Shown here: positions 25,743 through 37,770 of the stretch, piece by piece
Numbering within the stretch: position 1 is the first letter of the stretch
Layout: every line of letters begins with the position of its first letter
Origin: Microvirga sp052115485
GTDB taxonomy: Bacteria; Pseudomonadota; Alphaproteobacteria; Rhizobiales; Beijerinckiaceae
Length of the DNA stretch: 64,000 nt
Assembly: GCF_052115485.1 (NCBI RefSeq)
Contig: NZ_JBFRGU010000006.1
Coordinates: forward strand, 315,341 to 379,340
Direction: 5' to 3'
Notes under the pieces: generated by a model
Told to the model about the DNA's origin: nothing
The model's database searches: none
What the model saw: the letters and a program-made list of their open reading frames with translations, nothing else
Position numbers and translations under genes: made by a program

Positions 25743-26723
25743 ATGACGCCCTTCCGCACATCTCTCGCCTCGGCCCTGATCGCCGGCCTTGTCCTGCCTT
25801 CGCCCGCCGATGCAACTCCCGCCTCCCAGCGCCTCTTGAAAATCGAGGTGCGGGTCGAGGGCCAGGAATCCTGGCAGGACGGGCCGTCGAACTTCGACAA
25901 GGCGGTATTCAAGCAGCGCTATTTCATCGCCACCGTTCTCGAGGCTGCTCCAGATCTCAGCGGGGTCAACATTTTCGATCCGAACTCGGTGAAGAAGGCG
26001 CAGGAGAAGAGCGCGCGCGTCCAGACCCGCGCCGCGCAGCAATCGAACACTCGACCTGCGGGAATGCCGAGCGCCGCTCAGCAGCAGGCGATGCAGGCCG
26101 CCATTCAGCAAGCCTATGCCCGCTGCAAGGGCGATGAAACCTGTATCCGCGATGCGGTCATGAAGAGTGCACCGCAACTCATGACCCCGCCCCCCGGCGC
26201 AACCATGGCGTCGCGCGCACCCGCCAGCGACGAGGAGGGCGATGAAAAAGAGATCTATCAGCACTGGCAGAGTTTCGAGGCTTGCCCCGGCAGGATTCAT
26301 CTCCTGCGCGAGGATTCCGCAAACGGCCTTCTAGCGGATGTGGGCGGTCCGCGCGCGACGAAATCGAACATCCGGGCGGATGAGCGAAAGGCTGTCAAAG
26401 GCCTCTGCGTCGGCTACGGCATGACCGTGGTGGATACGGAAGCGAAGAAGCTTTTTCTGGATAGCTTCTCGTTCTCCAATATCATTGTCGCGAACGCGCC
26501 GCTCCTCCCGGAGCGCGCGGGCACGATTCCGACCGATATCATCGCCTGGGTGAACAAGAACCTCCGCAACGTTCCGCTCTCCGGCACCAAGACGGAAACG
26601 ATCGCCTTGCGAACACCGGTGATGATCGCGCAGCGCCCTTCCTATAGCGGCAGAGCCAAGATCACCTTGACCTGGAGTTTCGAAGGCTCCTGGAACGGCT
26701 CAACCGAGGTGCCCGAAAATTGA
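25743..26723 (+). CDS. Secreted protein of unknown function
   Basis: A 326-residue protein not recognised as any named family. The first 24 residues are a signal peptide (SLASALIAGLVLPSPADA). Residues about 35-70 start VRVEGQESWQDG with an aromatic, strand-rich pattern; about 85-150 is a Gln/Ala-rich helical linker containing a CKGDETC pair; the C-terminal 170 residues begin EIYQHWQSFEACPGRIHL and look beta-rich, ending ITLTWSFEGSWNGS. Four Cys in the mature chain could make two disulfides. It is 82 bases after the CobW-type gene and may share its transcript. Confidence 0.7.
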   Translation: MTPFRTSLASALIAGLVLPSPADATPASQRLLKIEVRVEGQESWQDGPSNFDKAVFKQRYFIATVLEAAPDLSGVNIFDPNSVKKAQEKSARVQTRAAQQSNTRPAGMPSAAQQQAMQAAIQQAYARCKGDETCIRDAVMKSAPQLMTPPPGATMASRAPASDEEGDEKEIYQHWQSFEACPGRIHLLREDSANGLLADVGGPRATKSNIRADERKAVKGLCVGYGMTVVDTEAKKLFLDSFSFSNIIVANAPLLPERAGTIPTDIIAWVNKNLRNVPLSGTKTETIALRTPVMIAQRPSYSGRAKITLTWSFEGSWNGSTEVPEN

Positions 26724-26732
26724 TCTGATTTA

Positions 26733-27785
26733 TCAGTTCACTTTTCGCTGATCGGCAGGCGGCATGTATTGCTCGCTGAACACATCCTCAGTCTTCGGCT
26801 TCGCTTTGTAGGTGAAGGTCAGGCCGATTTGATCGAGCGCCTTCTCGAAGCGCGCCCTGTCGATACCGCCAAAGCCGTTCGCCTTGACCCACGGCGTCAG
26901 CATGTTCTGATCGAGCACCATCTTGAGGCGCTCCAGCTCCACGTCCTTCTTGGCCACGTCGTTGCGCTTGATCACGGAATCGATGGCGGCCGAAGGATCC
27001 TTGATGGTGTCCTGCACGCCCTTCATGATCGCACGCAAAAAGCCCTTCACGGCTTCGGGCTTCTCGGTCGCGAATTTCGGCGAGACGATGATGGTGTTGC
27101 CGTAAAGATCGACACCGTAATCGCTCATCAACAGCACGACGATATCGTCCTGCGGTACGCCGCGCGATTTCAGATTGATGTAGGAGGACATGGAGAAGCC
27201 GAACACCGCATCGACTTCGCCTTGCGCCAACATTGGCTCGCGCACCGGAAAGCCGACATTTTCGAACTTCATGGTCGAATCGTCGACCTTGTTGACGGCC
27301 TTGAAGATCGGCCATTGCGCATAGGCGCCATCGGCGGCGGGCGCGCCGAACTTCTTGCCCTGGAGGCTCGCGACTTCATTCGTGATGCCGCGGCTCTTGC
27401 GCCCGATGATGGCGAAGGGCGGACGGTCATACATGACCATCACGGCCTTGATGTCCGTGCCGGGATTCTCGTCACGAAAGCGCACCAGCGAATTCACGTC
27501 GCCGAAGCCCACATCATATGTGCCGGACGCGACGCGGGAGATCGGCTCGCGGGAGCCCGCCGCCGGATCGATGGTGACGTCGAGACCCTCGGCCTTGAAG
27601 TAACCCTTGTCGAGAGCCACCGCGAACGGAGCCGCCGGTCCTTCCCAGCGCCAATCGAGACTGAACCGCACAGGCGTCTGCGCCAGGGCCACTTGCGCGG
27701 GCAACAGCGCGGTGAACCCTAAACCCGCCGCGAGAACCAATGATTTCAGAACGCTTCTTCCGTTCCCCGACCCATGACGCGACAT
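26733..27785 (-). CDS. ABC transporter substrate-binding protein, NMT1/THI5-like (NitT/TauT type)
   Basis: Periplasmic binding protein of 350 residues with a signal peptide ending near VALAQT (about residue 36). The mature start VRFSLDWRWEGPAAPFAVALDKGYFKAEGLDV and the following AGSREPISRVASGTYDVGFGD are characteristic of the family, which binds pyrimidine thiamine precursors, sulfonates, nitrate or aromatic acids. No permease or ATPase is adjacent, so this is an orphan binding protein. Convergent with the preceding secreted-protein gene; only nine bases separate the stops. Confidence 0.88.
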   Translation of the reverse strand: MSRHGSGNGRSVLKSLVLAAGLGFTALLPAQVALAQTPVRFSLDWRWEGPAAPFAVALDKGYFKAEGLDVTIDPAAGSREPISRVASGTYDVGFGDVNSLVRFRDENPGTDIKAVMVMYDRPPFAIIGRKSRGITNEVASLQGKKFGAPAADGAYAQWPIFKAVNKVDDSTMKFENVGFPVREPMLAQGEVDAVFGFSMSSYINLKSRGVPQDDIVVLLMSDYGVDLYGNTIIVSPKFATEKPEAVKGFLRAIMKGVQDTIKDPSAAIDSVIKRNDVAKKDVELERLKMVLDQNMLTPWVKANGFGGIDRARFEKALDQIGLTFTYKAKPKTEDVFSEQYMPPADQRKVN

Positions 27786-27891
27786 GAAAATCCCTCCCCG
27801 TCTCGCTCACCATGCAACCAAAACGATGCATACGCATCAAGGGGCAATGCCGAAGAGGCAAGCGAAACAGCTTATTACAAAGGCATGCGAG

Positions 27892-28353
27892 CTAGACCGG
27901 CAGCATTCCGTCGCTCTTGACCTCTTCCATCACCGCATAGGTGCGGGTTTCCTTAACGCCTGGCAGGGCGAGCAGAATCTCGCCGAGGAAGTGGCGATAA
28001 GCGCTCATATCGGCAACGCGCGTCTTCACAAGGTAGTCGAACCCTCCGGCCACCATGTGACATTCGAGAACCTCGGGCGCGCGCTTCACCGCTTCGGCGA
28101 ATTTCTCGAAGACATCGGGGGTCGTCTTGTCGAGGGAAACCTCGACGAAGACCAGAAGTTCGAGGCCGAGGCGATGCGGATCGAGCCGCGCCCCGAACCC
28201 GGCGATATAGCCCTCCCGCTGCAGCCGCTTCACCCGGTCGCCGGTCGAGGTCGGCGAAAGGCCGATCTTTTCAGCGAGCTCGACCGTCGAAATGCGGCCA
28301 TCGAGCTGCAGGAGCTTCAGGATCTTCCGATCCGTGCGATCGATTCCCGTCAT
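27892..28353 (-). CDS. putR: Lrp/AsnC family regulator, probably PutR
   Basis: A 153-residue regulator with an N-terminal helix-turn-helix (DRKILKLLQLDGRISTVELAEKIGLSPTSTGDRVKRLQREGYI) and a C-terminal RAM ligand-binding domain (about 65-148). It is divergent from putA across about 110 bases, which in alphaproteobacteria marks PutR, the proline-responsive activator of putA. ATG 28353 is used; GTG 28359 two codons upstream is equally possible. The proline link is inferred from context. Confidence 0.88.
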   Translation of the reverse strand: MTGIDRTDRKILKLLQLDGRISTVELAEKIGLSPTSTGDRVKRLQREGYIAGFGARLDPHRLGLELLVFVEVSLDKTTPDVFEKFAEAVKRAPEVLECHMVAGGFDYLVKTRVADMSAYRHFLGEILLALPGVKETRTYAVMEEVKSDGMLPV

Positions 28354-28359
28354 TTTCAC

Positions 28360-28400
28360 GCCAATACTATCAAACTAGCTATTATTATAAGGCGACATGA
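28360..28400 (+). promoter_or_regulatory. AT-rich putR-putA control region
   Basis: An AT-rich run (TACTATC, CTAGCTATTATTATAAGG) stands out from the GC-rich surroundings and contains plausible -10 boxes (TATTAT or TATAAG) for putA. Lrp-type operators are AT-rich and degenerate, so this is the likely site of PutR action. No exact operator can be defined. Confidence 0.45.
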
Positions 28401-28466
28401 CAAAAATCGCCATCGAAACCCGGCTCGACCTCTCGTATTTTCCGACAAAACCCCCGAGGGAACCCC

Positions 28467-31400
28467 ATGACGCATCAGAACCCGCTCACGACCTTCAATC
28501 CGCCTTACGCCGAAGCCGACGAGACCATTGCCAAGCATCTGCTTGCCCATGCACGTCTGTCGCCCGAGCGGGAGAAGCGGATCGACGAGCGGGCCACCCG
28601 TCTCATCGAGGCCATTCGCCAGAAGAGCGGCGGCCTTGGCGGAGTCGAGGAGATGCTGCGTGAATATGCCCTTTCCACCAAGGAAGGGCTCGCCCTCATG
28701 GTTCTGGCGGAAGCCTTGCTGCGTGTGCCCGATGCCGCCACCGCCGACCGGCTCATCGAGGACAAGCTCGGCCAGGCCGATTTCGCGGAGCACGAATCGA
28801 AATCCGATGCTTTTTTGATCTCGGCCTCCGCCTGGGCGCTCGGCATCACCGCGCGCATCATTCAGCCGGGAGAGACACCCGAAGGGATCCTGCGCCAACT
28901 CACCAAGCGCCTCGGCCTCCCCGCCGTACGTGCCGCGACACGCCAAGCCATGCGCGTCATGGGCAATCATTTCGTGCTCGGCCAGACCATCGAGGAGGCC
29001 CTTAAACGCGCAGGCTCCAGCAAGGGCCGTCTCTATCGTTACTCCTTCGATATGCTCGGTGAAGGCGCGCGCACGGCGGACGATGCGAAGCGCTATTTCG
29101 ATTCCTACGCTTCCGCCATCGACGCCATCGGCCAATCGGCCGGTAACGAGCCGCTGCCCAACCGGCCGGGCATTTCCGTAAAACTCTCGGCCCTGCATCC
29201 ACGCTATGAGGCGACGAGCCGCGCGCGCGTGATGCGCGAACTTGTTCCGGCCGTGATCGAGCTGGCGCAAAAAGCCAAGAGTTATGAACTCAATTTCACG
29301 ATCGATGCGGAAGAGGCTGATCGTCTCGAACTCTCGCTTGAAGTGATCGAAGCTGTGATCTCCGATCCGTCGCTTGCAGGGTGGAGCGGGTTCGGTCTTG
29401 CGATTCAAAGCTACCAGAAACGCGCTGCCGCGGTCATCGACGCCATCGCCGCCATGGCCGAGCGTTATGATCGCCCCATGATGGTGCGGCTCGTGAAGGG
29501 AGCTTATTGGGACACGGAAGTGAAGCGCGCGCAGGAGCGTGGGCTCGACGATTATCCGGTCTTCACCCGCAAGGCGATGACCGATCTGAACTACACCGCC
29601 TGCGCCGAAAAACTGCTGGCCTTGCGTCCGCGCATCTATCCGCAATTCGCAACCCACAACGCACTTACCGTCGCATCTATTCTAGAGCGCGCGGGCAACA
29701 TCGATGGCTTCGAGTTCCAGCGTCTCCACGGCATGGGTGAAATTCTCTACGGGCGTTTGCTCGAGGATAATCCGGGCCTCGCCTGTCGGACTTACGCGCC
29801 GGTTGGCGGACATCGCGATCTACTCGCGTATCTCGTGCGTCGTCTTCTCGAAAACGGCGCGAATTCCTCGTTCGTGTCCGTCGCTGCCGATACCAATGTC
29901 CCTGTCCAGACATTGCTCAAGCGCCCCGCCGACATCATCGTGTCACCCGATTCCGCACGCCATCCTAAACTGCCGCTGCCGCGCGATCTTTTCGCACCGC
30001 GCCGTGTAAACTCGCAAGGTGTCGAATTCGGTAATCAAGCCGCGCTCGATGCGCTTCTCGCGGAGATCGCGAAGGTCGCGAAAAGCGCGTTCGGCGCCAA
30101 GCCGTTGATCGATGGCAAACCTGAAGCAGGCGAAGAGCGTAAAGTCATCAGCCCCATCGACGGCGGCACTGTGGCCGGCAAGGTGACGGAAGCGTCACCT
30201 GAGACCGCCGATCGGGCCATGCGCGCCGCTGCCGCCGGTTTCCGCGCATGGAGCGAAACGAATGCCGATATGCGCGCGGGCGCGCTCTCGCGCACGGCGG
30301 ATCTCATGGAAGCGCGGCGCGGCGCTCTGCTCCATCTCCTGCAAACGGAGGCGGGCAAGACTCTCGACGACGCACTCTCCGAATTGCGCGAGGCGGTCGA
30401 TTTCTGCCGGTACTACGCCGCTCAAGGTCAGACATTGTTCGGCAGCGATCAACAGATGCCGGGGCCGACCGGCGAGACCAATGCGCTCCGCATGCGCGGA
30501 CGCGGCGTATTCGTGGCTATCTCACCGTGGAACTTCCCGCTCGCGATCTTCCTCGGTCAGGTTTCGGCCGCGCTCATGGCCGGCAATTCGGTTGTCGCAA
30601 AACCCGCCGAGCAGACACCGCTCATCGCGGCCTATGCAGTGGGCCTCATGCATGAAGCCGGCGTGCCCGTGACAGCGCTGCAGTTCATGCCGGGCGACGG
30701 ACGCGTCGGCGCGCGGCTCGTCAATCACAAGGACGTTGCAGGTGTGGTCTTCACCGGATCCACGGAGGTCGCCCGTCTCATCAATCGCGCGCTTGCGGCA
30801 AAGGACGGTCCTATCGTTCCGTTGATCGCGGAAACCGGCGGCATCAACGCGATGATCGTCGATGCGACCGCTTTGCCGGAACAGGTCGCGGACGATGTCG
30901 TCACCTCCGCTTTCCGTTCGGCGGGGCAGCGCTGCTCTGCGCTTCGTCTGCTGTGTGTGCAGGAGGATGTAGCCGACCGGATGATCACCATGATCGCGGG
31001 TAGCGCGCAGGAATTGAAGCTCGCCGATCCGCGCGAGGTGTCGACCCAGATCGGCCCCGTCATCGATAGCGAAGCGAAGGATCGTCTCGACGCGCATGTG
31101 GCGAAGATGAAGAGCACCGCGCGCGTGCACTATGCGGGCGAAGCGCCGCAGAACGGCACTTACGTCGCCCCGCATATCTTCGAGATCGCAAACCCCGACG
31201 CGCTCAAGGAAGAAGTCTTCGGCCCGATTCTGCACGTGGTGCGCTACAAGGCGGATCGTCTCGGCGATGTTTTGCAAGCCATCGACGATACCGGCTACGG
31301 ACTGACGCTCGGCATCCACTCGCGCATCGACGCGACCGCGCAGGAAGTGATCGAGCGGCTTTCCGTCGGCAATGTCTATGTGAACCGCAACATGATCGGC

Positions 31401-31562
31401 GCTGTCGTCGGTGTGCAACCCTTCGGTGGCCATGGCCTCTCCGGCACGGGTCCGAAAGCGGGTGGACCTCATTATCTGCTGCGCTTCGCGACCGAGCAGA
31501 CCATCACCGTCAACACGGCGGCAGCAGGTGGCAATGCGAGCCTGATCGCCATGGGAGAATAA
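28467..31562 (+). CDS. putA: Bifunctional proline dehydrogenase / L-glutamate gamma-semialdehyde dehydrogenase
   Basis: Oxidises proline to glutamate in two steps: FAD-linked proline dehydrogenase, then NAD-linked aldehyde dehydrogenase, with substrate channelling. In 1,031 residues the PRODH barrel covers about 170-480 (SVKLSALHPRYE, MVRLVKGAYWD, and RRLLENGANSSFV with the substrate arginines) and the ALDH domain about 545-1010, with catalytic Glu in AETGGINA near 790 and Cys in SAGQRCSALR near 825. There is no N-terminal ribbon-helix-helix, so unlike E. coli PutA it cannot repress itself; that role falls to the divergent Lrp-type gene. Confidence 0.97.
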   Translation: MTHQNPLTTFNPPYAEADETIAKHLLAHARLSPEREKRIDERATRLIEAIRQKSGGLGGVEEMLREYALSTKEGLALMVLAEALLRVPDAATADRLIEDKLGQADFAEHESKSDAFLISASAWALGITARIIQPGETPEGILRQLTKRLGLPAVRAATRQAMRVMGNHFVLGQTIEEALKRAGSSKGRLYRYSFDMLGEGARTADDAKRYFDSYASAIDAIGQSAGNEPLPNRPGISVKLSALHPRYEATSRARVMRELVPAVIELAQKAKSYELNFTIDAEEADRLELSLEVIEAVISDPSLAGWSGFGLAIQSYQKRAAAVIDAIAAMAERYDRPMMVRLVKGAYWDTEVKRAQERGLDDYPVFTRKAMTDLNYTACAEKLLALRPRIYPQFATHNALTVASILERAGNIDGFEFQRLHGMGEILYGRLLEDNPGLACRTYAPVGGHRDLLAYLVRRLLENGANSSFVSVAADTNVPVQTLLKRPADIIVSPDSARHPKLPLPRDLFAPRRVNSQGVEFGNQAALDALLAEIAKVAKSAFGAKPLIDGKPEAGEERKVISPIDGGTVAGKVTEASPETADRAMRAAAAGFRAWSETNADMRAGALSRTADLMEARRGALLHLLQTEAGKTLDDALSELREAVDFCRYYAAQGQTLFGSDQQMPGPTGETNALRMRGRGVFVAISPWNFPLAIFLGQVSAALMAGNSVVAKPAEQTPLIAAYAVGLMHEAGVPVTALQFMPGDGRVGARLVNHKDVAGVVFTGSTEVARLINRALAAKDGPIVPLIAETGGINAMIVDATALPEQVADDVVTSAFRSAGQRCSALRLLCVQEDVADRMITMIAGSAQELKLADPREVSTQIGPVIDSEAKDRLDAHVAKMKSTARVHYAGEAPQNGTYVAPHIFEIANPDALKEEVFGPILHVVRYKADRLGDVLQAIDDTGYGLTLGIHSRIDATAQEVIERLSVGNVYVNRNMIGAVVGVQPFGGHGLSGTGPKAGGPHYLLRFATEQTITVNTAAAGGNASLIAMGE

Positions 31563-31563
31563 G

Positions 31564-31968
31564 TTGAAGGGCGAGACGGTTCTCCAGCGCTTGATTGCGT
31601 CGATGACGCCGGATTTACGGCCGGAAACATATGTCTTCGTCACGAGCGCTTACCCATCACCCGATCTTCTTGGCGAAGCGCTCATGTTCTTCCGCGAGAC
31701 GGAAGGGGTGACTCTCATCCTGGCCAAGGCGACAGCGCAAGCGCGGGGGCTAGCCTCTATCTACCCATGTCGCTGCATTACCCTATCGATTCATTCTTCG
31801 CTGGAGGCCGTCGGATTTCTGGCGGCCATCACAGGCGCGCTGGCGCAAGCGGGAATCGGCGTGAATCCGGTCTCGGCTTACTTTCACGATCATCTGTTCA
31901 TCGCGGAGGAGCATGGCGACAAGGCGATGACGATTTTGACCCGGCTCTCGGCGGATGCCAGGGCTTAG
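31564..31968 (+). CDS. ACT domain protein (DUF2241 type)
   Basis: A 134-residue protein with two ACT-like halves: TYVFVTSAYPSPDLLGEALMFFRETEGVTLIL and SLEAVGFLAAITGALAQAGIGVNPVSAYFHDHLFI. ACT domains usually bind amino acids, which suits its position directly behind putA. The start is a TTG at 31564, one base after the putA stop, with GGGAGA six bases upstream inside putA, so translation is coupled. What it regulates is not known. Confidence 0.85.
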   Translation: MKGETVLQRLIASMTPDLRPETYVFVTSAYPSPDLLGEALMFFRETEGVTLILAKATAQARGLASIYPCRCITLSIHSSLEAVGFLAAITGALAQAGIGVNPVSAYFHDHLFIAEEHGDKAMTILTRLSADARA

Positions 31969-31995
31969 GCCCGAAGCGAGGCATGCCGCCAAAGA

Positions 31996-32020
31996 AAAAC
32001 CCGGCTCGAGGCCGGGTTTT
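31996..32020. terminator. Bidirectional terminator, putA operon / atp operon
   Basis: AAAACCCGGC and GCCGGGTTTT form a perfect ten-base-pair stem with a five-base loop. U-runs arise on either strand, so it can end both the putA-ACT transcript and the atp transcript. Confidence 0.9.
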
Positions 32021-32025
32021 CAGGA

Positions 32026-32427
32026 TCAGTAGTTCAGCGCATGTTTGACTTCATGGAGCTGCGCCAAAGTCGACTCGGCCGCGTGCTTCGCATTCAAGTC
32101 ATTGGTCGCGTCATAAGCCATCTGCGCCTGCAGAATTTCACGATCGATCACCTCGGAGGTGATTTCCTCTTCCGGTAGCGCGCGCTCGGCAAGAACGGTC
32201 AGACTGCCCTGATTGATGTCGGCGAAGCCGCCACGCACGAGAACCCGGCGTCCGTTGCCACGCTCTGTGGTCGCCACGAGAAAGCCGGTCTTCAGCGCGG
32301 TCATCATCGGCGCATGGCCCGGCAATACGGTCAGATCGCCCTCGGTCGCGGGCAACACGACCGCATCGACCTCGCCCGAGAACAGGACGCGCTCAGGCGA
32401 AACGAGTTCGAAGTGGAGAGTGGCCAT
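32026..32427 (-). CDS. atpC: F1 ATP synthase epsilon subunit
   Basis: Central-stalk subunit, 133 residues. The N-terminal beta-sandwich is clear (LHFELVSPERVLFSGEVDAVVLPATEGDLTVLPGHAPMM), followed by a short helical part. Last gene of atpHAGDC, 50 bases after atpD and directly before the bidirectional terminator. Confidence 0.97.
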   Translation of the reverse strand: MATLHFELVSPERVLFSGEVDAVVLPATEGDLTVLPGHAPMMTALKTGFLVATTERGNGRRVLVRGGFADINQGSLTVLAERALPEEEITSEVIDREILQAQMAYDATNDLNAKHAAESTLAQLHEVKHALNY

Positions 32428-32477
32428 GAGAGGCTCCCATTATCCTCCCCCCGGACCGGAGAGAGGGTTGTGTTGCC

Positions 32478-33929
<1,452 letters not shown>

Positions 33930-33951
33930 GTTGGGCTCCTCTCGGATATCG

Positions 33952-34824
33952 TCAGAGCGCTTCCGCGCCCGAGATGATTTCGATCAATTCCTTGGTGATC
34001 ATCGCCTGACGCGACCGGTTGTAGGTCATCGTCTGCTTCTTGATCATTTCACCCGCGTTGCGGGTCGCACTGTCCATGGCGCTCATGCGCGCGCCCTGTT
34101 CGGAAGCGGCGTTTTCCAGAAGCGCGCGGAAGATCTGTACGGTGAAATTACGCGGCAGCAGAGTCGCGAGAATTTCGCCCTCATCGGGCTCGTAATCGTA
34201 GACCGCATTCGTACCGGACGCGTTCGCTTCGATCTGCGCGGGCAGGATCTGCTGCGCCGTCGGGATCTGTGCGATCACCGACTGGAAGCGCGAGTAGAAC
34301 AGCGTCGCCACATCGAACTCGCCCGCCTCGAAGAGTGCAAGCACCTTCTGAGCGATCTGGTCCGCCTGCTCGAAGCCTATCTGGCGAACAGAGCGCAGGT
34401 CGACGAGGTCGATGATGTTGTCGGAGAACTGACGACGCAGGATGTCGTAGCCCTTCTTACCGACGCAGATGATCTTGACCGTCTTGCCCTCGGCCAGAAG
34501 CCGGTTGGCGTGATCGCGCGCCAGACGCGAGATCGACGAGTTGAAAGCACCGCAGAGGCCGCGTTCGGCCGTGCAGACGATCAGAAGCTGAACCTTGTCG
34601 GAACCCGTTCCGGCGAGAAGGCGCGGCGTCTCGGGACCGACGGTGACGCCGGAAGCGAGATTGCCGAGCACCTCGGACATGCGCAGCGCATAAGGACGCG
34701 CGGCTTCCGCCGCCGTCTGCGCACGACGCAGTTTGGCGGCGGCCACCATTTGCATGGCCTTGGTGATCTTCTGCGTCGCCTTGACCGAGGCGATTCGGTT
34801 GCGAAGGTCTTTTAAGCTCGGCAT
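33952..34824 (-). CDS. atpG: F1 ATP synthase gamma subunit
   Basis: Rotor subunit, 290 residues. N-terminal MPSLKDLRNRIASVKATQKITKAMQMVAAAKLRRAQ and C-terminal SATRNAGEMIKKQTMTYNRSRQAMITKELIEIISGAEAL are the coiled coil contacting the alpha/beta ring. Spaced 38 bases after atpA. Confidence 0.98.
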   Translation of the reverse strand: MPSLKDLRNRIASVKATQKITKAMQMVAAAKLRRAQTAAEAARPYALRMSEVLGNLASGVTVGPETPRLLAGTGSDKVQLLIVCTAERGLCGAFNSSISRLARDHANRLLAEGKTVKIICVGKKGYDILRRQFSDNIIDLVDLRSVRQIGFEQADQIAQKVLALFEAGEFDVATLFYSRFQSVIAQIPTAQQILPAQIEANASGTNAVYDYEPDEGEILATLLPRNFTVQIFRALLENAASEQGARMSAMDSATRNAGEMIKKQTMTYNRSRQAMITKELIEIISGAEAL

Positions 34825-34862
34825 CGAGCGGCCCTACCCTCTCCGGTAATCCGGTTGGATCT

Positions 34863-36391
<1,529 letters not shown>

Positions 36392-36392
<1 letters not shown>

Positions 36393-36964
36393 CAGTGGAC
36401 CTCTTTCATCGCTAGACGAATGGAATTGAGTTTATTGCGCACCGAAGCGTCCACCATGCGGGAACCCATCTTCACGATGAGGCCGCCGATGAGGCTCGGG
36501 TCGATCTTGACGTCCAGAGAGACATCAGACTTGGCGACGTCGCGCAGCGCCGCCTTGATTTCGTTCAGAACCGTGTCGGAGGGCGCTTCCGCCAGGACGA
36601 CCTGGGCCCGGACGATGCCCTTCGCATCCGCCACGAAGTCGCGGAATGCCCGAATCATGTCGGGCAACGCGAACAGGCGGCGCTTTGCAGCGGTGAGGCG
36701 AATGAAATTGCCCGCAAGCCCGGAAATTCCGGCCTTGTCGAGAATCGCGCCGATGGCGCCTTCCTGCTGCTCCGTCGTGAAGGCGGGGCTGCGGATGAGG
36801 CGCTGCAGATCGGCGCTTTCCTTGATCAGCTTGTCGAAGCGGTCGAGATCGCCGGCGACGGCGTCCACGGACTTCGCTTCCTGAGCGAGCTCGAACAGCG
36901 CCGAGGCGTAGCGCATCGCTACACCCGACAGGAGAGGTCCATCTTGAGAACCGCTTTGCGCCAC
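36392..36964 (-). CDS. atpH: F1 ATP synthase delta subunit
   Basis: Peripheral-stalk subunit linking F1 to F0, 190 residues. The core SGVAMRYASALFELAQEAKSVDAVAGDL and the C-terminal DPSLIGGLIVKMGSRMVDASVRNKLNSI are diagnostic. The start is set at GTG 36964 (VAQSGSQDGPLLSG), with GAGAGA upstream; the frame extends to a GTG at 36988 without better support. First gene of the F1 operon; as in other alphaproteobacteria the F0 genes are elsewhere. Confidence 0.95.
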
Positions 36965-37168
36965 GTGATCGTCTCTCTCAAATCTCACGGGTTTCGGACC
37001 GGAAGAGCCTTGGGCAAGGCTTCGGGAACCCCGTCAGGTCGGTGGAAAGGAGCCCGGAGCAGGAGGCGTCTCCACCCAGCAGGCGCCGGTGCACTAGCAT
37101 GGGTTTTCCGGTGGTGCAAGCGAACGAAGCCCCGCTCGCGACCATTAGGGCGAAAGTTTGACCGAACC

Positions 37169-37729
37169 TTAGAGTTCGACGACCGCCATCTCGCAGTTCT
37201 CTAGGAAAGTGCCCGTCAGCTCGCGGAAGAAAGTCCCGTGCCCGACGACCGCGATCAGAGTCTCCGGGCGAGCCGAAAGCCAGCTGCGAAAGCCTTTGAC
37301 CCGCTCGGTAAGATGATCCAGCGGTTCGACGCAAAGCCCGCGCTCATCGGGGTTGTCATCCCGGTGCCACCAGATCTCGTCGAGATGATCGAAGGCGAGA
37401 TCCGGAAATTCCTTGGCGAGATGCACGGGCTCGCGCCCCACATCGCAGCTGCTCAGGAGATATTCCCGGTGCAGAGCCTCAACCCGGATCGTCGAAACGG
37501 CGGGGTGATTCCCGAAAATGCCGCGTGTCGTCTGGAGCGCGCGGGTCAGCGGCGAGGTGACGATCAGTTCATAGGCGAAATCGCGATGGAGTGCTGCGGC
37601 ATTCGCCGCCTGTTCATGGCCGAGATCGGTCAGGCGGGCATCGAAAAACAGCGGATCCTCACCGGTCTCCTGATAACGGGCATTGAAGGTCGATTGACCG
37701 TGCCTGATGCAGTGAACGATTTTGGCCAT
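37169..37729 (-). CDS. Histidine phosphatase family protein
   Basis: A 186-residue phosphoglycerate-mutase-like enzyme. The phosphoacceptor is in the RHGQS motif near residue 9, and the second histidine is in VVGHGTFFRELTG near 163; the ITSPLTRALQT equivalent reads VTSPLTRALQTTRG. The substrate is undefined (sugar phosphate or nucleotide monophosphate are typical). ATG 37729 has AAAGGGAAG upstream. It lies 41 bases after priA in the same direction. The 200-base gap to atpH holds nothing recognisable beyond the atp promoter region. Confidence 0.9.
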   Translation of the reverse strand: MAKIVHCIRHGQSTFNARYQETGEDPLFFDARLTDLGHEQAANAAALHRDFAYELIVTSPLTRALQTTRGIFGNHPAVSTIRVEALHREYLLSSCDVGREPVHLAKEFPDLAFDHLDEIWWHRDDNPDERGLCVEPLDHLTERVKGFRSWLSARPETLIAVVGHGTFFRELTGTFLENCEMAVVEL

Positions 37730-37770
37730 GCGCTTCCCTTTCCGATGCGATTCCGTACGCGGCGGATTGA

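Noticed and set aside
28397..28663. Small frame starting upstream of putA as a possible leader peptide
   Set aside because: It runs on inside putA in another frame, has no ribosome binding site, and its product is the Arg/Pro-rich type seen in shadow frames.
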